Assembly (NCBI RefSeq): GCF_902859825.1
Contig: NZ_CADIKB010000030.1
Span: forward strand, 22,706 to 86,705
Source of the DNA: Paraburkholderia phenoliruptrix
GTDB taxonomy: Bacteria; Pseudomonadota; Gammaproteobacteria; Burkholderiales; Burkholderiaceae
Direction: 5' to 3'
Length of the DNA: 64,000 nt
Shown: positions 27,288-35,954 of the stretch, one piece after another
Layout: the number at the start of each line of letters is the position of its first letter
How positions within the stretch are numbered: the stretch's first letter is position 1
Program-made: the position numbers and the translations under genes
The notes under the pieces: model-generated
Database searches by the model: none
What the model was told of the DNA's origin: nothing
The model's input: the letters and a program-made list of their open reading frames with translations, nothing else

Positions 27288-28241
27288 ATGATGAACAAGC
27301 TATTCAAACAGGCCCTATCCGGCGTTGCGCTGCTCTGCGCGGCGGCGAGCTTTGCGTCGGCCGCCGAGCCGCAATCGTGCATGCAGGTCAATATGGCCGG
27401 GCCGGGCTGGACAGACATCGACGCGACCAATGCGATGACCGGCGTCGTGCTGAAGGCGCTCGGCTATAAGCAGAAGGTCGCGAACCTGTCGGTGCCCATT
27501 ACGTATCAGGGCCTGAAAAAAGGGCAAATCGACGTGTTTCTCGGCAACTGGATGCCCGCGCAGGCGCCGCTCGTCAAACCCTTCGAAGAAGAAAAGTCGA
27601 TCGTAGTGGTGCATCCGAACCTCAGCAACGCGAAGTTCACGCTGGCAGTGCCCGACTATGTCGCGGCTGCAGGCGTCCACTCGTTCGCCGACCTCGCGAA
27701 GAATGCCGACAAGTTCGACAGCAAGATTTACGGCATCGAACCGGGCGCGCCGGCCAACCAGAACATCAAGAAGATGGTGGACGACAAGGCGTTCGGGCTC
27801 GACAGCTGGAAGGTCGTCGAATCGAGCGAGACAGGCATGCTGACCCAGGTGGAGCGTGCGGTGCGCGAAAAGAAGTGGATTGTGTTCCTTGCGTGGGAGC
27901 CGCATGTGATGAACACGAAATTCAAACTGACGTATCTGGACGGCGGTGACAAGTACTTCGGTCCCAACTATGGCGGAGCCACGGTCAACACGGTCGCGCG
28001 CACCGGCTATGCGGAGCAGTGCCCGAACGTGGATCGCCTTTTCCGGCAGCTGACGTTCAACGTCGACCTGGAAAACGGCGTAATTACCGAAGTACTCGAG
28101 AAGAAGACGAATGTCGACGTAGCAGCCACCGAAGCGCTCAGGCGCCATCCGGACCTGCTCAAATCGTGGCTTGACGGCGTGAGCACCGCGAACGGCGGCA
28201 ACGGCTTGCAAGCCGTTCAGGCCGCGCTCGGCATGAAATAA
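27288..28241 (+). CDS. choX: Choline ABC transporter substrate-binding protein (ChoX-like)
   Basis: 317 residues with a signal peptide (residues 1-25, cleavage after SAA). The mature region has the aromatic box pattern of choline-binding proteins (NMAGPGWTDIDATNAM, LGNWMPAQ, FLAWEPHVMN). It would deliver choline or acetylcholine from the periplasm. Like the first binding protein it stands without permease or ATPase genes. Downstream of betC it is likely induced together with the sulfatase. Confidence 0.9.
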   Translation: MMNKLFKQALSGVALLCAAASFASAAEPQSCMQVNMAGPGWTDIDATNAMTGVVLKALGYKQKVANLSVPITYQGLKKGQIDVFLGNWMPAQAPLVKPFEEEKSIVVVHPNLSNAKFTLAVPDYVAAAGVHSFADLAKNADKFDSKIYGIEPGAPANQNIKKMVDDKAFGLDSWKVVESSETGMLTQVERAVREKKWIVFLAWEPHVMNTKFKLTYLDGGDKYFGPNYGGATVNTVARTGYAEQCPNVDRLFRQLTFNVDLENGVITEVLEKKTNVDVAATEALRRHPDLLKSWLDGVSTANGGNGLQAVQAALGMK

Positions 28242-28506
28242 CAGAGGCAATGGCAAGCGCGAGGTCGCGAGGCGACAGATTCATGTCGCATCCAATCGAT
28301 TCGCCGTAAATCTGGACTCGTATTCTTGACTCGTCGATGCCGGCCTGGCGGAATTTCATGCTGAACAAATAGCAGCCGCGCCACATCGACCGGTCTCAGC
28401 CGGTTTTCGAACTGCCCATCACGCGAGAAATGCTGCGCACCTCGAAGCGCACAGCAGGATCGCTTTATCCAACGAATTGCGCAGGCACAGAGCAGGGGAG
28501 AATTAG

Positions 28507-29655
28507 ATGAAGAAGAGAAATGCCGTCAGTCTTTCGGGACTCGCTATTGCAGCAAGCGCCGTATGCGCGCCCACGGCTGTCCACGCACAAAGCAGCGTCA
28601 CGCTGTATGGCATTCTGGACGCCGGCATTACGTACGTGAACAACGCCGGCGGGTCCCATCAGGTCAAGTTCGATGACGGCATTTCTTACGGCAACCGTAT
28701 CGGCTTCAAGGGCACCGAGGACCTCGGCGGCGGCTTGCAGGCGGTATTCGTTCTGGAATCGGGCTTTCATGTGGGCAATGGTCAACTCGGGTTCGGCGGT
28801 GCGGAGTTCGGGCGCCAGGCATATGTCGGACTGAAGAACAGCTGGGGTACGCTGTCGTTCGGTAATCAGCTCGACATGACGGAAGAATTCGCCTACCTGT
28901 ACAACATTTCCGCGTGGGCGAGCGGCTACGCGATCCACCAGGGCGACTTCGACCGGATGAACGGCGACCGGCTGCCCAATTCCATCAAGTTTCTCTCCAA
29001 CGACATCTCCGGCTTTTCTTTCGGCGGCATGTACTCGTTCGGCAATACGGCGGGCGACTTCCATCAGAAGAGCGCGTGGAGCGTGGGGGCGCGCTACGAG
29101 CACGGTCCCTTCAACATGGGCGCCGCCTATACGCAGTTGAACAACCCGTTCGGCATTTACGCGTTCGATCCGTATGCGATGATCGGCACGCGTACATTCC
29201 TCGGCAGGCCGACTGTTTCCGTCGATCCTGCAACCGGGGCGGTTACCGATCTGTACAGCTCCACTTCGTTCCCTGTCGACAAGCAAGGCGCGTTTGCCGT
29301 CGGCGCCGCCTACACGATCGGCAACGTGATGCTGAGCGGCAACTTCACTTACACGACGATCAAGGGCCTCGGCCAAACCTCGCATATGCAGGTATACGAA
29401 GGCGGTGCTTCGTACACCTTCACTCCGGCGTTGATGCTCTACGGCGGTTATCAGCACACGCGATTTGAAGGCAACCACTGGAATCAGGGCTCGCTCGGGC
29501 TCCACTACCTGTTGTCCAAACGCACCGATGTGTATATTTCCGGCGATTATCTGCGCGCTTCGGCTGGCGTGAATGCGGTGATCGGATATAGCTTTACGCC
29601 GTCGTCGACCAGCACGCAAGCCGACGTGCGCATCGGCATGCGTCACTCCTTCTGA
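28507..29655 (+). CDS. Gram-negative general porin (Burkholderia type)
   Basis: 382 residues. The signal peptide ends at VHA-QSS. The mature start QSSVTLYGILDAGITYVNNAGG and the end GMRHSF with terminal Phe are hallmarks of the 16-stranded OmpC-like porins of Burkholderiales. It forms an outer-membrane channel, perhaps serving uptake of the cationic solutes nearby. It is 265 bp after choX and separately transcribed. Confidence 0.93.
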   Translation: MKKRNAVSLSGLAIAASAVCAPTAVHAQSSVTLYGILDAGITYVNNAGGSHQVKFDDGISYGNRIGFKGTEDLGGGLQAVFVLESGFHVGNGQLGFGGAEFGRQAYVGLKNSWGTLSFGNQLDMTEEFAYLYNISAWASGYAIHQGDFDRMNGDRLPNSIKFLSNDISGFSFGGMYSFGNTAGDFHQKSAWSVGARYEHGPFNMGAAYTQLNNPFGIYAFDPYAMIGTRTFLGRPTVSVDPATGAVTDLYSSTSFPVDKQGAFAVGAAYTIGNVMLSGNFTYTTIKGLGQTSHMQVYEGGASYTFTPALMLYGGYQHTRFEGNHWNQGSLGLHYLLSKRTDVYISGDYLRASAGVNAVIGYSFTPSSTSTQADVRIGMRHSF

Positions 29656-29662
29656 CGCGGCA

Positions 29663-29695
29663 CAGGCGGATTTCCAAACAACGGGAATCCGCCTG
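29663..29695 (+). terminator. Hairpin after the porin gene
   Basis: A stem of 13 bp (CAGGCGGATTTCC at 29663-29675 with GGGAATCCGCCTG at 29683-29695, one G-T pair). It lies 7 bp past the stop but has no T-tract, so it may protect or terminate the mRNA. Confidence 0.55.
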
Positions 29696-30028
29696 CGTGA
29701 GGAGTCGGCGCGATGCGTCCGCGCTCTCCGAATAGGTCGCTTCTTCTTTACCTCCGCTTTACACTCCCTCCCGTACAAGATGCGCCTGCGTGCGATGAGC
29801 CGTCATTGCAGGTTCGAGCGCCGTAGTCCGTGTCTTTTTCCATAGCGCCGGCAACTGTCGGCTGCAACAGATAGTTGACCTTGATCAAGCGAAGGCCCGG
29901 GCGTGCGTTTGTTCAGTCACAACGAGCCGCTATTCTGACTGACAGGCGCATGGGCTGCACGCCCCGCATGGCTTGCGCCGGCTCGTAACCTGTGTGCCGT
30001 TCCCGCGCCATTCGACCAGGTGGACGTC
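29696..30028. other. Intergenic region with an FNR-type box before the pta locus
   Basis: About 330 bp without a recognisable gene. It contains the FNR/ANR-like dyad at 29875-29888 and leads into a small ORF and pta. Short frames on the minus strand here lack coding signs. Confidence 0.5.
29875..29888. promoter_or_regulatory. FNR/ANR-type box upstream of pta
   Basis: TTGAC-CTTG-ATCAA, one base from the consensus TTGAT-N4-ATCAA. If used as a class II site it would place a transcription start near 29923, upstream of the small leader ORF and pta. Confidence 0.65.
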
Positions 30029-30130
30029 ATGAACATTCGCTTTCCTGACCAGCGCCCGGCGTATTGCGGGCGTGACCTCGCCGTCGCGTTTGCGGCGGAG
30101 GCGGGCAGCATACGCGTCTTTCGCCCATGA
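30029..30130 (+). CDS. Small ORF overlapping the pta start
   Basis: A 33-codon ORF from the ATG at 30029 with AGGTGGA 5-7 nt ahead. Its TGA overlaps the pta ATG (ATGA at 30127-30130), which is typical of translational coupling. The frame is open upstream to 29939 without a better ATG. The peptide contains no membrane segment or known motif. It could be a leader ORF tuning pta translation or the degraded tail of a lost gene. Not proven to be translated. Confidence 0.35.
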   Translation: MNIRFPDQRPAYCGRDLAVAFAAEAGSIRVFRP

Positions 30131-31125
30131 ACGCCTGTCAGGAAACCGCCGAACCGGCCGCACACGCGTTACCCGGCCTCGTGCAGGGTCCGCACGGCGA
30201 GCCGTCCGCGCTGCTGCGGCTCGCGCTCGCGCGTGGGCCCGTGCGCACGGCCGTGGTTCATCCCTGCGACAGTCCGAGCCTCGCCGCGATGAGTGCGGCT
30301 TTCAGGGGCGGCCTGATCGATCCCGTCATCGTGGCGCCGCGCGACAGGCTGCGCCCGCTTGCGTCGGCGGCGGGCATCCATTTGAATGGCATTGAAATCG
30401 TCGATGTGCCGCATAGTCATGCCGCCGCCGCACGCGCCGTGGAGCTCGCGGCCCACGGCGAAGTGCAGGCGTTGATGAAAGGCAGCCTGCATACGGACGA
30501 ACTGATGGCCGCCGTCGTACCGCCGGAGTCGGGTTTGCGAACGGGCAAACGCATATCGCACTGTTTTCTGATGCAACTGCCCTCGTATGCGCGTCCGTTC
30601 ATCATCACGGATGCCGCGATCAACGTTGCACCCGATCTCGAGCAGAAGTGTGGGATCGTGCAGAACGCGATCGACCTCGGGCACGCGCTCGGTCTCGCGC
30701 TTCCGCGCGTCGCGATTCTCGGCGCGGTCGAAACCGTCAATCCGCACATGCGTTCGACGCTCGATGCCGCCGCGCTCTCGAAGATGGCCGACCGCGGGCA
30801 GTTGATCGGCGCGCTCGTCGATGGCCCGCTTGCGTTTGACAACGCCATTTCCGTGAGGGCCGCGCGGCTCAAGGGCATCGCATCGCCCGTCGCCGGACGG
30901 GCCGACATTCTGGTCGTGCCCGACGTGGAGGCCGGCAATATGCTCGTCAAGCAGCTTGAATTCCTGAGCGGCGCGGCGAGTGCCGGCATCGTGATGGGTG
31001 CGAGGGTGCCGATCGTGTTGACGAGCCGTGCTGACAGCGTGTCTGCACGCATCGCTTCATGCGCGCTGGCCGCGGTGCTGGCGATCAGACCCGTCGGCAG
31101 CGGTCATACTAAGGGAAACGTATGA
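30127..31125 (+). CDS. pta: Phosphate acetyl/butyryltransferase family protein
   Basis: 332 residues of the PTA/PTB fold. Visible matches include ALMKGSLHTDELMAAVVP, RTGKRISHCFLM, ITDAAINVAPDLEQK and DGPLAFDNAIS, as in the C-terminal half of the bifunctional enoyl-CoA hydratase/phosphate acetyltransferase. The hydratase half is absent. It would swap acetyl (or butyryl) between CoA and phosphate, a step toward acetate/ATP under low oxygen. There is no ackA in the window. A short ORF is coupled upstream and an FNR-type box lies further upstream. Confidence 0.88.
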   Translation: MNACQETAEPAAHALPGLVQGPHGEPSALLRLALARGPVRTAVVHPCDSPSLAAMSAAFRGGLIDPVIVAPRDRLRPLASAAGIHLNGIEIVDVPHSHAAAARAVELAAHGEVQALMKGSLHTDELMAAVVPPESGLRTGKRISHCFLMQLPSYARPFIITDAAINVAPDLEQKCGIVQNAIDLGHALGLALPRVAILGAVETVNPHMRSTLDAAALSKMADRGQLIGALVDGPLAFDNAISVRAARLKGIASPVAGRADILVVPDVEAGNMLVKQLEFLSGAASAGIVMGARVPIVLTSRADSVSARIASCALAAVLAIRPVGSGHTKGNV

Positions 31126-31335
31126 GCTTGACGATGGTGGTCATGGGTGACAGCATCATTTGATTTGCAGCGCGCGAACGGGATGTCGAGGCATGCAGAT
31201 GCGGGAATTTCGGCATGAAGCTCGCACGCAGCCGTGGGATTGGGAGTGAAGCTTATCCGCCGCGATATCGCTGCTCCCGCCAATTCGGTATGAGGTTCAA
31301 ATCGCCCGCCAACCAGCATTCACAAGGGGAAGATC

Positions 31336-32082
31336 ATGGCCGCTCAACGCGTTGCTTTTGTTACCGGCGGAATGGGCGGTCTTGGTGCCGCCATCAGCCG
31401 GCGCCTTCACGATGCAGGCATGGTAGTGGCGATGTCGCATTCCGAACGCAACGATCATGTCGCCACCTGGCTGACGAGAGAGCGCGAGGCAGGGCGTCAT
31501 TTCCTCGCCTTCGAAGCCGACGTATCCAGCTTCGATTCGTGCGCGCACTGCGCGGAGCGCCTGCTTGCCGAATTCGGCGCGGTGGATGTTCTCATCAACA
31601 ATGCGGGCATTACGCGCGACGCGAGCTTCGCGAAGATGACCAAGGAGGACTGGGACACGGTGCTGCGCACCGATCTCGATTCCATGTTCAACATGACGAA
31701 ACCGCTCTTGCCGGCAATGGTGAAGCAGCGTTTCGGACGCATCGTCAATGTGAGTTCGGTGAATGGGGCGCGCGGCGCCTTCGGGCAGACCAATTACGCC
31801 GCGGCTAAGGCGGGTATTCACGGTTTTACGATGTCGCTTGCGCTGGAGACAGCGCGACATGGCGTGACGGTCAACACGGTCTCGCCTGGCTACCTCGCCA
31901 CGGCAATGACGGCAGCCGTGCCACAGGAGGTGATGGAAACAAAGATTCTCCCCCAGATCCCCGTTGGGCGTCTCGGTGAACCGGACGAGGTCGCCGCTCT
32001 CGTGGCTTTCCTTTGTTCGGACGACGCGGGATTTATCACCGGCGCCGACTTCGCCGTTAACGGCGGCATGCATATGCGGTGA
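31336..32082 (+). CDS. phaB: Acetoacetyl-CoA reductase
   Basis: 248-residue short-chain dehydrogenase with the cofactor loop VTGGMGGLG, NNAGITRD, catalytic Ser in VNVSSVNG, and YAAAKAG with catalytic Tyr/Lys. The sequence is PhbB-like throughout, ending with GADFAVNGGMHM. It reduces acetoacetyl-CoA to (R)-3-hydroxybutyryl-CoA with NADPH for PHB synthesis. AGGGGAAG precedes the ATG. It belongs with the PHB depolymerase further right, a way to store and use reducing power at low oxygen. Confidence 0.93.
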   Translation: MAAQRVAFVTGGMGGLGAAISRRLHDAGMVVAMSHSERNDHVATWLTREREAGRHFLAFEADVSSFDSCAHCAERLLAEFGAVDVLINNAGITRDASFAKMTKEDWDTVLRTDLDSMFNMTKPLLPAMVKQRFGRIVNVSSVNGARGAFGQTNYAAAKAGIHGFTMSLALETARHGVTVNTVSPGYLATAMTAAVPQEVMETKILPQIPVGRLGEPDEVAALVAFLCSDDAGFITGADFAVNGGMHMR

Positions 32083-32124
32083 GCACGCACGAGAGGAAAG
32101 TCGCGATCTGCCGCAATCCGAAGA

Positions 32125-32135
32125 CAATATATAAT
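32125..32135. promoter_or_regulatory. AT-rich BigR-like operator upstream of the ArsR-type gene
   Basis: CAATATATAAT lies 37 bp ahead of the ArsR-type regulator gene. The same 11-mer occurs at 35955-35965 upstream of the YeeE/YedE pair. AT-rich sites of this kind are typical of BigR regulators, so it is a likely autoregulatory operator. Confidence 0.6.
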
Positions 32136-32171
32136 AAGGTGAAATGTTAAGTCCGAACGGCAGGACGCTGG

Positions 32172-32486
32172 ATGAAGAAAATGACCATTTCATTCGACCT
32201 TGCGGCGATGCAAGCGTCGGCGGACAGGGCGTGTGCACTGCTGAAGGTGCTGGCCAATCGCGACCGGCTCATGCTGATGTGCCAGTTGTCGTACGGCGAG
32301 CGCTCCGTCAGCGACCTGGAGAATGAGTTGAGCATTCGTCAGCCCACTCTGTCGCAGCAGCTCGGCGTACTGCGCGACAACGAGCTCGTCAAAACGCGGC
32401 GCGAAGGAAAGAGCATTTTCTATTCGCTCGCGAGTCGCGAGGCAATGGCCGTCATGGCGGTTCTGTACGACCAATTTTGCAGATGA
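32172..32486 (+). CDS. bigR: ArsR-family BigR/SqrR-type persulfide-sensing repressor
   Basis: 104 residues with a winged helix (SVSDLENELSIRQPTLSQQLGVLRDN as recognition helices). Cys37 (LMLMCQL) and Cys103 (DQFCR at the C-terminus) are 66 residues apart, the same spacing as the sensing Cys pair of BigR and SqrR. These regulators release DNA when sulfide or persulfide forms a bridge between the two Cys. The AT-rich element just upstream and its repeat before the YeeE/YedE genes fit a regulator of sulfur handling. No metal-site ligands of ArsR or SmtB are seen. Confidence 0.85.
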   Translation: MKKMTISFDLAAMQASADRACALLKVLANRDRLMLMCQLSYGERSVSDLENELSIRQPTLSQQLGVLRDNELVKTRREGKSIFYSLASREAMAVMAVLYDQFCR

Positions 32487-32548
32487 CGCCTGACGGACGG
32501 TCGCGACTTCCAAAACTTCCCAACTGGGCTTCCCAACTCACGCGCATG

Positions 32549-35077
32549 TTAGACATGACGTCGTGGATCGAGCAGGGCAGCCAGTTCAAAAAGCTGGGCC
32601 AGCGCGGGAACGCGTAGCAACAGCAGCAGCGCTATCACAGTAGTCCCGAGCACGATCCAGAGATAGCGATTGCGCAGCGGCGTACGGGTGCGCCGCCGTG
32701 GCATGGCTAACATGCGGATCACGAAAATCAGCGCAACGTTGCCCACGACGAGCGCCACGAAGGCGAGCGTTCGGGCAAGCAGATGCTGATGTCCATGAGT
32801 TAGCAAGCCTATATAAAGGCCGAGTACCAGCAGGCCAAAGAGCGCGCCCACTGCCGCGCCGTTGGCGAGGGCACGATTCGATAGCAGACGCGCACCGGCG
32901 CGGCGCGGCGGAACCTGCATCAGATCGTTGCGTTCCGGTTCGTTCTCAAACACGACTGAACAGACCGGATCAATGATCAGCTGCAGAAACACGATGTGGA
33001 CCGGCGCAAGCATCGGCGGCAAGCCGGCTACGACGGGAATCAGCGTCGCCGCGATCATGGGAATATGCACAGCCACGGTATAGCTGATTGCCTGCACGAG
33101 GTTGGCGTAGATGCGCCTTCCCATCCGGATCGCCGACACGATAGGCGCGAAGTCGTCGCGCAACAGCACGAGGGACGCGACTTCACGCGCCACTTCCGCG
33201 CCGCGCAGCCCCATTGCAATGCCGATATGCGCGGCTTTCAGTGCAGGTGCGTCATTCACGCCGTCCCCCGTCATCGCAACAACGTGGCCGCTGTCACGCA
33301 GCGCCTGCACGAGCCGAAGCTTCTGTTCGGGTTTGACGCGGGCGAACACGTCGACGCGCTGCACGGCCTCATGGAGTTGCTTGTCGTTCATCGCCGCGAG
33401 GTCGTGACCGGCCATGATATGCCCGTCGCCGATGCCGACTTCGGCTGCAATAGCGCGTGCCGTGGACGGATAGTCGCCGGTAATCATGACCACGCGGATG
33501 CCGGCTGCCTTGCATTGCGCGACCGCGCCGGTGACTTCCGGCCGGACCGGATCGAGAAGACCGACCAGCCCCAGGAACGAAAACTCGAAGTCGTGCTGCT
33601 TTTCCGGCCAGTCAGCATGCGAGTGGCGCGCCTTCGCGACGCCCAGCACGCGCAGCCCACCGGATGCCATTTCGGCAGCCTGATCGAGGATGCGTCGCGT
33701 TTGCTGCCCGCTCAGATGACACAAGCTGCAAACCGCCTCCGGCGCACCTTTGCATGCGACGGCGTGATGGTCGAGCTCCGCCGTACGCCACGCGTGGGAC
33801 ATGGCCGGCAGTTCGGGCGTGAGCGCGTATTCATGAACGAGAGACCAGTCCCTGTGAAGACGCCCGGTGCCGGCCAGGCCGACCCGGCCGGCTTCGTGAA
33901 ACGCGAGTTCCATTGGATCTACCGGCTCGATTTCGCTCGCAAGCACGAGATATTCGATGAGTTCGTGATACGTCTCGTCGATGCTCCGCGTAGCAGGGTC
34001 GACGGTCTGCAGCTTTCCGCGGGCAAACAGCACGCGAACCGACATGCGGTTCTGCGTCAGCGTGCCTGTCTTGTCGACACATAACACCGAGGTCTGGCCG
34101 AGGGTCTCGATCGCGCTCATGCGTCGCGTCAACACGCCTTCGTCGGCGATGCGGCGTGCGCCCAACGCCATGAATACGGTCAGGATGACGGGGATTTCTT
34201 CGGGAAGAATGCCCATGGCCAGCGTGATGCCGGCAAGCACGCCCGGAATCCATTCTCCGGACCGCCAACGATAAGCCGCCACAAGAAACAGGCATAACGC
34301 GATTGCGGCTAATGCGAATCGATTGATGAAGTGCCTTGTTTCCAGTTGCAACGGCGAGCGCGCCTCGGATATGCCGCTCAGCGACTTGCCTATGCGGCCG
34401 AGCGTCGTATCGGAGCCTGTCGCGGTCACCACCATGCGCCCCTGGCCCTGAACCACCATCGAGCCGAAGAACAGCGTGGAGCCCGGGACATCCGCGTCTT
34501 CGAGGCCGTCTCGTGCGGCGGCTTTGCTCACCGCAACCGATTCGCCGGTGAGCAAAGACTCGTCTACGCTGAGCTCATGCGCTTCGGTCACGGCGCCGTC
34601 AGCGGGCACGCGTGCGCCTTCGTCGACGAAAACCACGTCGCCCGGCACCAGCTCCGCTGCGCAGACGAGCTGCCGTCGTCCGTCTCGAAGCACCTGCGCG
34701 CGCGGTGCGGAAAGTTCGCGAAGCGAGTCGAGGACCCGCGCGGTGCGATGACTTTGCACTACCGTAAGTAGAACGATGGCCATGACGAACGCGAGCAATG
34801 TCAGCGCTTGGGTCGCGTCGCCGATCAGAAAGTAGACGGCGCTCGCCGCAAGCAGCAGAAGAAACATCGGTTCGGCGAGCACCTCGCGCAGCGTGCGCCA
34901 CCACGTGCGCCTTGGCGTCGAGTCGACGATGTTTCGACCGAAGCGCGCCCGCAGTGCTTCTACTTCTGCATTCGTCAAACCAGACGGAGACCGACTGTTT
35001 GCCTGCAACGCGGGCGAAGTCGCCTCAGCGCCGTGCTGGACGGGCTCAACAAAGAGGGCCACAGGTTGGGTTGGCAT
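32549..35077 (-). CDS. P-type cation-transporting ATPase (P2-like, lxa-locus type)
   Basis: 842 residues from the ATG at 35077. An actuator loop ends in LTGES, the phosphorylation motif is D335-K-T-G-T-L-T, and MTGDGVNDAPALK forms the hinge. M4 reads PEEIP (residues 292-296), not PEGLP as in calcium pumps or PEMLP as in MgtA, so the ion is unclear. Longer starts at 35098 (ATG) and 35113 (GTG) exist, but they overlap a small ORF with a far better ribosome binding site. Starting 7 nt after that ORF's stop implies coupled translation. It is an inner-membrane pump, convergent with bigR, and such pumps occur in the low-oxygen locus of Burkholderia. Confidence 0.88.
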   Translation of the reverse strand: MPTQPVALFVEPVQHGAEATSPALQANSRSPSGLTNAEVEALRARFGRNIVDSTPRRTWWRTLREVLAEPMFLLLLAASAVYFLIGDATQALTLLAFVMAIVLLTVVQSHRTARVLDSLRELSAPRAQVLRDGRRQLVCAAELVPGDVVFVDEGARVPADGAVTEAHELSVDESLLTGESVAVSKAAARDGLEDADVPGSTLFFGSMVVQGQGRMVVTATGSDTTLGRIGKSLSGISEARSPLQLETRHFINRFALAAIALCLFLVAAYRWRSGEWIPGVLAGITLAMGILPEEIPVILTVFMALGARRIADEGVLTRRMSAIETLGQTSVLCVDKTGTLTQNRMSVRVLFARGKLQTVDPATRSIDETYHELIEYLVLASEIEPVDPMELAFHEAGRVGLAGTGRLHRDWSLVHEYALTPELPAMSHAWRTAELDHHAVACKGAPEAVCSLCHLSGQQTRRILDQAAEMASGGLRVLGVAKARHSHADWPEKQHDFEFSFLGLVGLLDPVRPEVTGAVAQCKAAGIRVVMITGDYPSTARAIAAEVGIGDGHIMAGHDLAAMNDKQLHEAVQRVDVFARVKPEQKLRLVQALRDSGHVVAMTGDGVNDAPALKAAHIGIAMGLRGAEVAREVASLVLLRDDFAPIVSAIRMGRRIYANLVQAISYTVAVHIPMIAATLIPVVAGLPPMLAPVHIVFLQLIIDPVCSVVFENEPERNDLMQVPPRRAGARLLSNRALANGAAVGALFGLLVLGLYIGLLTHGHQHLLARTLAFVALVVGNVALIFVIRMLAMPRRRTRTPLRNRYLWIVLGTTVIALLLLLRVPALAQLFELAALLDPRRHV

Positions 35078-35084
35078 GGAGTTG

Positions 35085-35186
35085 CTACCCGAGCTCATCG
35101 CGCCTGAGCTCACTCAGCGCACCGACCTGCGCGCCGGCAAATACGAGCAAGACGAACAGGAGTACGACGCGGAGTGTGCTGAACAT
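35085..35186 (-). CDS. 33-residue membrane microprotein before the P-type ATPase
   Basis: ATG at 35186 with a textbook AGGAGG at 7-12 nt upstream. The peptide has a short N-terminus (MFSTLRV), a single hydrophobic helix at about residues 6-23 (VVLLFVLLVFAGAQVGAL) and a charged tail (SELRRDELG). It stops 7 nt before the likely ATPase start. The size and layout recall regulatory or accessory microproteins of P-type pumps such as KdpF and MgtR, but there is no sequence match to claim. It is first behind the FNR-type box at 35277-35290. Confidence 0.65.
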   Translation of the reverse strand: MFSTLRVVLLFVLLVFAGAQVGALSELRRDELG

Positions 35187-35276
35187 GAGGAGCCTCCTAT
35201 CGAAGATCGGCGATTCGCGCGAGCAAAGCACATGCGCTGACGATTTTCAGAATGACGCGCGGGCGGCATGCGGGCG

Positions 35277-35290
35277 TTGATTTGTATCAA
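35277..35290. promoter_or_regulatory. Consensus FNR/ANR box between the ATPase operon and creA-like gene
   Basis: TTGAT-TTGT-ATCAA, a perfect match to TTGAT-N4-ATCAA. It lies in the divergent intergenic region, 91 bp from the microprotein start and 105 bp from the CreA start, so it could activate both sides under low oxygen. Confidence 0.85.
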
Positions 35291-35394
35291 GCGGCTCACT
35301 TTCCAGTGGCATAGCCTGAAGTCAGCTTGAAGTCAACGAGGCATCGTGGCGCTGCGTCCGCAGGAAGCGGCGATCGACAATCAGGAGGCGGACA

Positions 35395-35871
35395 ATGAAA
35401 CAACGGCTTCGGCGACGACTGAGCATTGCGGCGGCGCTATTGATCTTTTCGTCGTCCGCTGCGTTGGCTGGTGACCTGACGTCGATCGAGACGCACAGCC
35501 AGCGTTACGGGAACCATATCGCCATTTCCGCATTCGACGATCCTCTCGTGAAAGGCGTGACCTGCTATGTCACGGAGTCGCAGTCGGATCGCGCTTTTGG
35601 CAGCGGGAGAATACCGCACGCGGCGGATTTCACGGCGTCGTGTCATCAGACAGGTAATCTCGAAGTCGCGGCCGCGGTTCCGGCACAGGCAAAAGTGTTT
35701 ACGGTCCAGCAGAACGCGATTTTCGATTCGCTTCATATATTCCGCGTGATCGACGCTGAGCGACATGCGCTCGTGTACTTCATCTACTCGGAGGACGAGA
35801 CCGCGGGCGACTTGCCCGGCCGGCTCGATGTGGTCCGCTTACCGGCGAGCCTGCGGATGCCGACACGATAG
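35395..35871 (+). CDS. CreA family periplasmic protein
   Basis: 158 residues with a signal peptide (cleavage after ALA-GD). The body matches the CreA family (GDLTSIETHSQRYGNHIAISAFDDPLVKGVTCY, ending in a YFIYSEDETAGD region). The biochemical role is unknown. CAGGAGGCGGACA precedes the ATG. It is divergent from the ATPase/microprotein and shares the FNR box with them. Confidence 0.9.
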   Translation: MKQRLRRRLSIAAALLIFSSSAALAGDLTSIETHSQRYGNHIAISAFDDPLVKGVTCYVTESQSDRAFGSGRIPHAADFTASCHQTGNLEVAAAVPAQAKVFTVQQNAIFDSLHIFRVIDAERHALVYFIYSEDETAGDLPGRLDVVRLPASLRMPTR

Positions 35872-35954
35872 CGCTTGGCAGGCACGTCACTGTACCGGCA
35901 AAAAGGTCGAATAAGCGGGCCGCCCGGCAATCGGGTGAAAATTCGTACCACAAT

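Noticed and set aside
32996..34084. 362-codon plus-strand frame opposite the P-type ATPase
   Set aside because: Shadow frame rich in Arg and His; the ATPase motifs on the other strand are unambiguous.
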